Notes under the pieces: generated by a model
Told to the model about the DNA's origin: nothing
What the model saw: the letters and a program-made list of their open reading frames with translations, nothing else
Databases searched by the model: none
Origin: Arenicola marina
Lineage: Eukaryota > Annelida > Polychaeta > Arenicolidae
Reading direction: 5' to 3'
Assembly (NCBI GenBank): GCA_964019135.1
Contig: OZ025258.1
Span: 310,001-374,000, forward strand
DNA: 64,000 bases
Shown here: in pieces, positions 44,601 to 50,600 of the stretch
Layout of the letters: every line of letters starts with the position of its first letter
How positions within the stretch are numbered: the stretch's first letter is position 1
Position numbers and translations under genes: made by a program

Positions 44601-47600
44601 TATAATCTGTCTGTGTGTCTCTATATGATCTGTCTGTGTGTCTCTGTAATCTGCATGTGTGTCTCTATATTCTGTCTGTGTGTCTATATGATCTGTCTGT
44701 GTGTCTCTATATAATCTGTCTGTGTGTCTCTGTAATCTGTCTGTGTGTCTCTGTAATCTGCATGTGTGTCTCTGTAATCTGCATGTGTGTCTCTATATTC
44801 TGTCTGTGTGTCTATATGATCTGTCTGTGTGTCTATGTAATCTGTCTGTGTGTCTATGTGATCTGCATGTGTGTCTCTGTAATCTGCATGTGTGTCTCTA
44901 TATTCTGTCTGTGTGTCTATATGATCTGTCTGTGTGTCTCTATATAATCTGTCTGTGTGTCTCTGTAATCTGCATGTGTGTCTCTATATTCTGTCTGTGT
45001 GTCTATATGATCTGTCTGTGTGTCTCTGTAATCTGCATGTGTGTCTCTGTAATCTGCATGTGTGTCTCTATATTCTGTCTGTGTGTCTATATGATCTGTC
45101 TGTGTGTCTCTATATAATCTGTCTGTGTGTCTCTGTAATCTGTCTGTGTGTCTCTATAATCTGTCTGTGTGTCTATGTGATCTGTCTGTGTCTCTATATA
45201 ATCTGTCTGTGTGTATCTATAATCTGTCTGTGTGTCTCTGTAATCTGCATGTGTGTCTCTATATTCTGTCTGTGTGTCTCTATATGATCTGTCTGTGTGT
45301 CTCTATATAATCTGTCTGTGTCTCTATATAATCTGTCTCTGTGTCTCTATATGATCTGTCTGTGTGTCTCTATATAATCTGTCTGTGTGTCTCTATAATC
45401 TGTCTGTGTGTCTCTATATTCTGTCTGTGTGTCTCTATATGATCTGTCTGTGTGTCTCTATATAATCTGTCTGTGTGTCTCTGTAATCTGTCTGTGTGTC
45501 TCTATAATCTGTCTGTGTGTCTCTATAATCTGTCTGTGTGTCTATATAATCTGTCTGTGTGTCTATATGATCTGTCTGTGTGTCTCTATATAATCTGTCT
45601 GTGTGTCTATATGATCTGTCTGTGTGTCTATAATCTGTCTGTGTGTCTCTATATAATCTGTCTGTGTGTCTATGTGATCTGTCTGTGTGTCTCTATAATC
45701 TGTCTGTGTGTCTCTATAATCTGTCTGTGTGTCTCTATAATCTGTCTGTGTGTCTCTATATTCTGTCTGTGTGTCTATGTGATCTGTTTGTGTGTCTCTA
45801 TATGATCTGTCTGTGTGTCTCTATATAATCTGTCTGTGTGTCTCTATATGATCTGTCTGTGTGTCTCTATATAATCTGTCTGTGTGTCTCTGTAATCTGC
45901 ATGTGTGTCTCTGTAATCTGCATGTGTGTCTCTATATTCTGTCTGTGTGTCTATGTGATCTGTTTGTGTGTATGTGATCTGTCTGTGTCTCTATATAATC
46001 TGTCTGTGTGTCTATATGATCTGTCTGTGTGTCTCTATAATCTGTCTGTGTGTCTCTATATAATCTGTCTGTGTGTCTATGTGATCTGTTTGTGTGTCTC
46101 TATATGATCTGTCTGTGTCTCTATATGATCTGTCTGTGTCTCTATATGATCTGTCTGTGTCTCTATATAATCTGTCTGTGTGTCTCTATAATCTGTCTGT
46201 GTCTCTATATGATCTGTCTGTGTGTCTCTATAATCTGTCTGTGTGTCTCTATATAATCTGTCTGTGTGTCTCTATAATCTGTTTGTGTGTCTCTATATAA
46301 TCTGTCTGTGTCTCTATATGATCTGTCTGTGTCTCTATATGATCTGTCTGTGTGTCTCTATAATCTGTCTGTGTGTCTCTATGTGATCTGTCTGTGTGTC
46401 TCTATATGATCTGTCTGTGTGTCTCTATATAATCTGTTTGTGTGTCTCTATATGATCTGTCTGTGTCTCTATAATCTGTCTGTGTGTCTCTATATAATCT
46501 GTCTGTGTGTCTCTATAATCTGTTTGTGTGTCTCTATATAATCTGTCTGTGTCTCTATATAATCTGTCTGTGTGTCTCTATAATCTGTCTGTGTCTCTAT
46601 ATGATCTGTCTGTGTGTCTATGTAATCTGTCTGTGTGTCTATGTGATCTGTCTGTGTGTCTCTATATGATCTGTCTGTGTGTCTCTATAATCTGTCTGTG
46701 TCTCTATATGATCTGTCTGTGTGTCTCTATATAATCTGTTTGTGTGTCTCTATATGATCTGTCTGTGTCTCTATATGATCTGTCTGTGTGTCTCTATAAT
46801 CTGTCTGTGTGTCTCTATATAATCTGTCTGTGTGTCTCTATAATCTGTCTGTGTGTCTCTATAATCTGTCTGTGTGTCTATATAATCTGTCTGTGTGTCT
46901 CTATAATCTGTCTGTGTGTCTCTATATAATCTGCATGTGTGTCTATAATCTGTCTGTGTGTCTATAATCTGTCTGTGTGTCTCTATATGATCTGTCTGTG
47001 TGTCTCTATATAATCTGTCTGTGTGTCTCTGTAATCTGCATGTGTGTCTATAATCTGTCTGTGTCTCTATATAATCTGTCTGTGTGTCTATAATCTGTCT
47101 GTGTGTCTCTATATGATCTGTCTGTGTGTCTCTATATAATCTGTCTGTGTGTCTCTGTAATCTGCATGTGTGTCTCTGTAATCTGCATGTGTGTCTCTAT
47201 ATTCTGTCTGTGTGTCTATGTGATCTGTTTGTGTGTATGTGATCTGTCTGTGTCTCTATATAATCTGTCTGTGTGTCTATATGATCTGTCTGTGTGTCTC
47301 TATAATCTGTCTGTGTGTCTCTATATAATCTGTCTGTGTGTCTCTGTAATCTGCATGTGTGTCTCTATAATCTGTCTGTGTGTCTATGTGATCTGTTTGT
47401 GTGTCTCTATATAATCTGTTTGTGTGTCTCTATATGATCTGTCTGTGTCTCTATATAATCTGTCTGTGTGTCTCTATATGATCTGTCTGTGTCTCTATAT
47501 AATCTGTCTGTGTGTCTATATGATCTGTCTGTGTGTCTCTATAATCTGTCTCTGTGTCTCTATATAATCTGTCTGTGTCTCTATATGATCTGTCTGTGTC

Positions 47601-50600
47601 TCTATATGATCTGTCTGTGTCTCTATATGATCTGTTTGTGTGTCTCTATATAATCTGTTTGTGTGTCTCTATATGATCTGTCTGTGTCTCTATATAATCT
47701 GTCTGTGTGTCTCTATATGATCTGTCTGTGTCTCTATATAATCTGTCTGTGTGTCTATATGATCTGTCTGTGTGTCTCTATATAATCTGTCTGTGTGTCT
47801 CTGTAATCTGCATGTGTGTCTCTATATTCTGTCTGTGTGTCTATATGATCTGTCTGTGTCTCTATATAATCTGTCTGTGTCTATGTGATCTGTCTGTGTG
47901 TCTCTATAATCTGTCTGTGTGTATCTATAATCTGTCTGTGTCTCTATATGATCTGTCTGTGTGTCTCTATATAATCTGTCTGTGTGTCTCTATATAATCT
48001 GTCTGTGTGTCTATGTGATCTGTCTGTGTGTCTCTATAATCTGTCTGTGTGTATCTATAATCTGTCTGTGTGTCTCTATATGATCTGTCTGTGTGTCTCT
48101 ATATGATCTGTCTGTGTCTCTATATAATCTGTCTGTGTGTCTCTGTAATCTGCATGTGTGTCTCTATATTCTGTCTGTGTGTCTATGTGATCTGTTTGTG
48201 TGTCTCTATATAATCTGTCTGTGTGTATCTATAATCTGTCTGTGTCTCTATATGATCTGTCTGTGTGTCTCTATATAATCTGTCTGTGTGTCTCTATATA
48301 ATCTGTCTGTGTGTCTATATGATCTGTCTGTGTGTCTCTATAATCTGTCTGTGTGTATCTATAATCTGTCTGTGTCTCTATATGATCTGTCTGTGTGTCT
48401 CTATATAATCTGTCTGTGTCTCTATATAATCTGTCTGTGTCTCTATATGATCTGTCTGTGTGTCTCTATATGATCTGTCTGTGTGTCTCTATATGATCTG
48501 TCTGTGTGTCTCTATATGATCTGTCTGTGTCTCTATATAATCTGTCTGTGTCTCTATATGATCTGTCTGTGTCTCTATATAATCTGTCTGTGTCTCTATA
48601 TGATCTGTCTGTGTGTCTCTATATGATCTGTCTGTGTGTCTCTATATGATCTGTCTGTGTCTCTATATAATCTGTCTGTGTCTCTATATGATCTGTCTGT
48701 GTCTCTATATGATCTGTCTGTGTCTCTATATGATCTGTTTGTGTGTCTCTATATAATCTGTCTGTGTGTCTCTATATAATCTGTCTGTGTGTCTCTATAT
48801 AATCTGTCTGTGTGTCTCTATATGATCTGTCTGTGTCTCTATATAATCTGTCTGTGTGTCTATATGATCTGTCTGTGTGTCTCTATAATCTGTCTGTGTG
48901 TCTCTATATAATCTGTCTGTGTGTCTCTATAATCTGTCTGTGTGTCTCTATATTCTGTCTGTGTGTCTATGTGATCTGTCTGTGTGTCTATGTGATCTGT
49001 CTGTGTGTCTCTATAATCTGTCTGTGTCTCTATATGATCTGTCTGTGTGTCTCTATGTGATCTGTCTGTGTGTCTCTATAATCTGTCTGTGTGTCTCTAT
49101 ATGATCTGTCTGTGTATCTATAATCTGTCTGTGTCTCTATATGATCTGTCTGTGTGTCTCTATATAATCTGTCTGTGTGTATCTATAATCTGTCTGTGTG
49201 TCTCTATATGATCTGTCTGTGTGTCTATGTGATCTGTCTGTGTGTCTATGTGATCTGTCTGTGTGTCTCTATATGATCTGTCTGTGTGTCTCTATAATCT
49301 GTCTGTGTGTCTCTATATGATCTGTCTGTGTATCTATAATCTGTCTGTGTCTCTATATAATCTGTCTGTGTGTCTCTATAATCTGTCTGTGTCTCTATAT
49401 GATCTGTCTGTGTGTCTCTATATAATCTGTCTGTGTGTCTCTATATGATCTGTCTGTGTGTCTCTATAATCTGTCTGTGTCTCTATATGATCTGTTTGTG
49501 TGTCTCTATATAATCTGTCTGTGTGTCTCTATATAATCTGTCTGTGTCTCTATATAATCTGTCTGTGTCTCTATATGATCTGTCTGTGTGTCTCTATATA
49601 ATCTGTCTGTGTGTCTATATAATCTGTCTGTGTGTCTCTATATGATCTGGCTGTGTGTCTCTATATAATCTGTCTGTGTGTCTATGTGATCTGTCTGTGT
49701 GTCTCTATAATCTGTCTGTGTGTCTCTATATGATTTGTCTGTGTGTCTCTATAATATGTCTGTGTGTCTCTATAATCTGTCTGTGTGTCTCTATATGATT
49801 TGTCTGTGTGTCTCTATAATATGTCTGTGTGACGCTGCAGGTTACTACCTGGCCACGTCTGCGGATGACTCGGTTGTCAAACTCTGGGATCTGCGCAAGT
49901 TGAAGAACTTCAAGACGATCGCCCTAGACGACCGCTACGAGGTGAGTACAGTTATCTGTCCCCCTGTCTAATGCCCACTGTTATCTGTCCCCCTGTCTAA
50001 TGATCACTGTTATCTGTCCCCCTGTCTAATGCCCACTGTTATCTGTCCCCCAGTCTAATGCCCACTGTTATCTGTCCCCCTGTCTAATGCCCACTGTTAT
50101 CTGTCCCCCAGTCTAATTACCACTGTTATCTGTCCCCCAGTCTAATGCCCACTGTTATCTGTCCCCCAGTCTAATGCCCACTGTTATCTGTCCCCCAGTC
50201 TAATGCCCACAGTTATCTGTCCCCCAGTCTAATGCCCACTGTTATCTGTCCCCCTGTCTAATGCCCACTGTTATCTGTCCTCCTGTCTAATGCCCACTGT
50301 TATCTGTCCCCCCGTCTAATGCCCACTGTTATCTGTCCTCCAGTCTAATGCCCACAGTTATCTGTCCCCCAGTCTAATGCCCACTGTTATTTGTCCCCCA
50401 GTCTAATGCCCACTGTTATCTGTCCCCCAGTCTAATGCCCACTGTTATCTGTCCTCCAGTCTAATGCCCACTGTTATCTGTCTCCCAGTCTAATGCCCAC
50501 TGTTATCTGTCCCCCTGTCTAATGGCCACTGTTATCTGTCCCCCAGTCTAATGTCCACTGTTATCTGTCCTCCAATCTAATGCCCACTGTTATCTGTCCC

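Noticed and set aside
42094-49800. Cys/Leu/Ser-rich hydrophobic frames resembling membrane repeats (CLYNLSV)
   Set aside because: Translation of the intron 12 short-unit array; the frame changes with unit length and there is no independent start or conservation.
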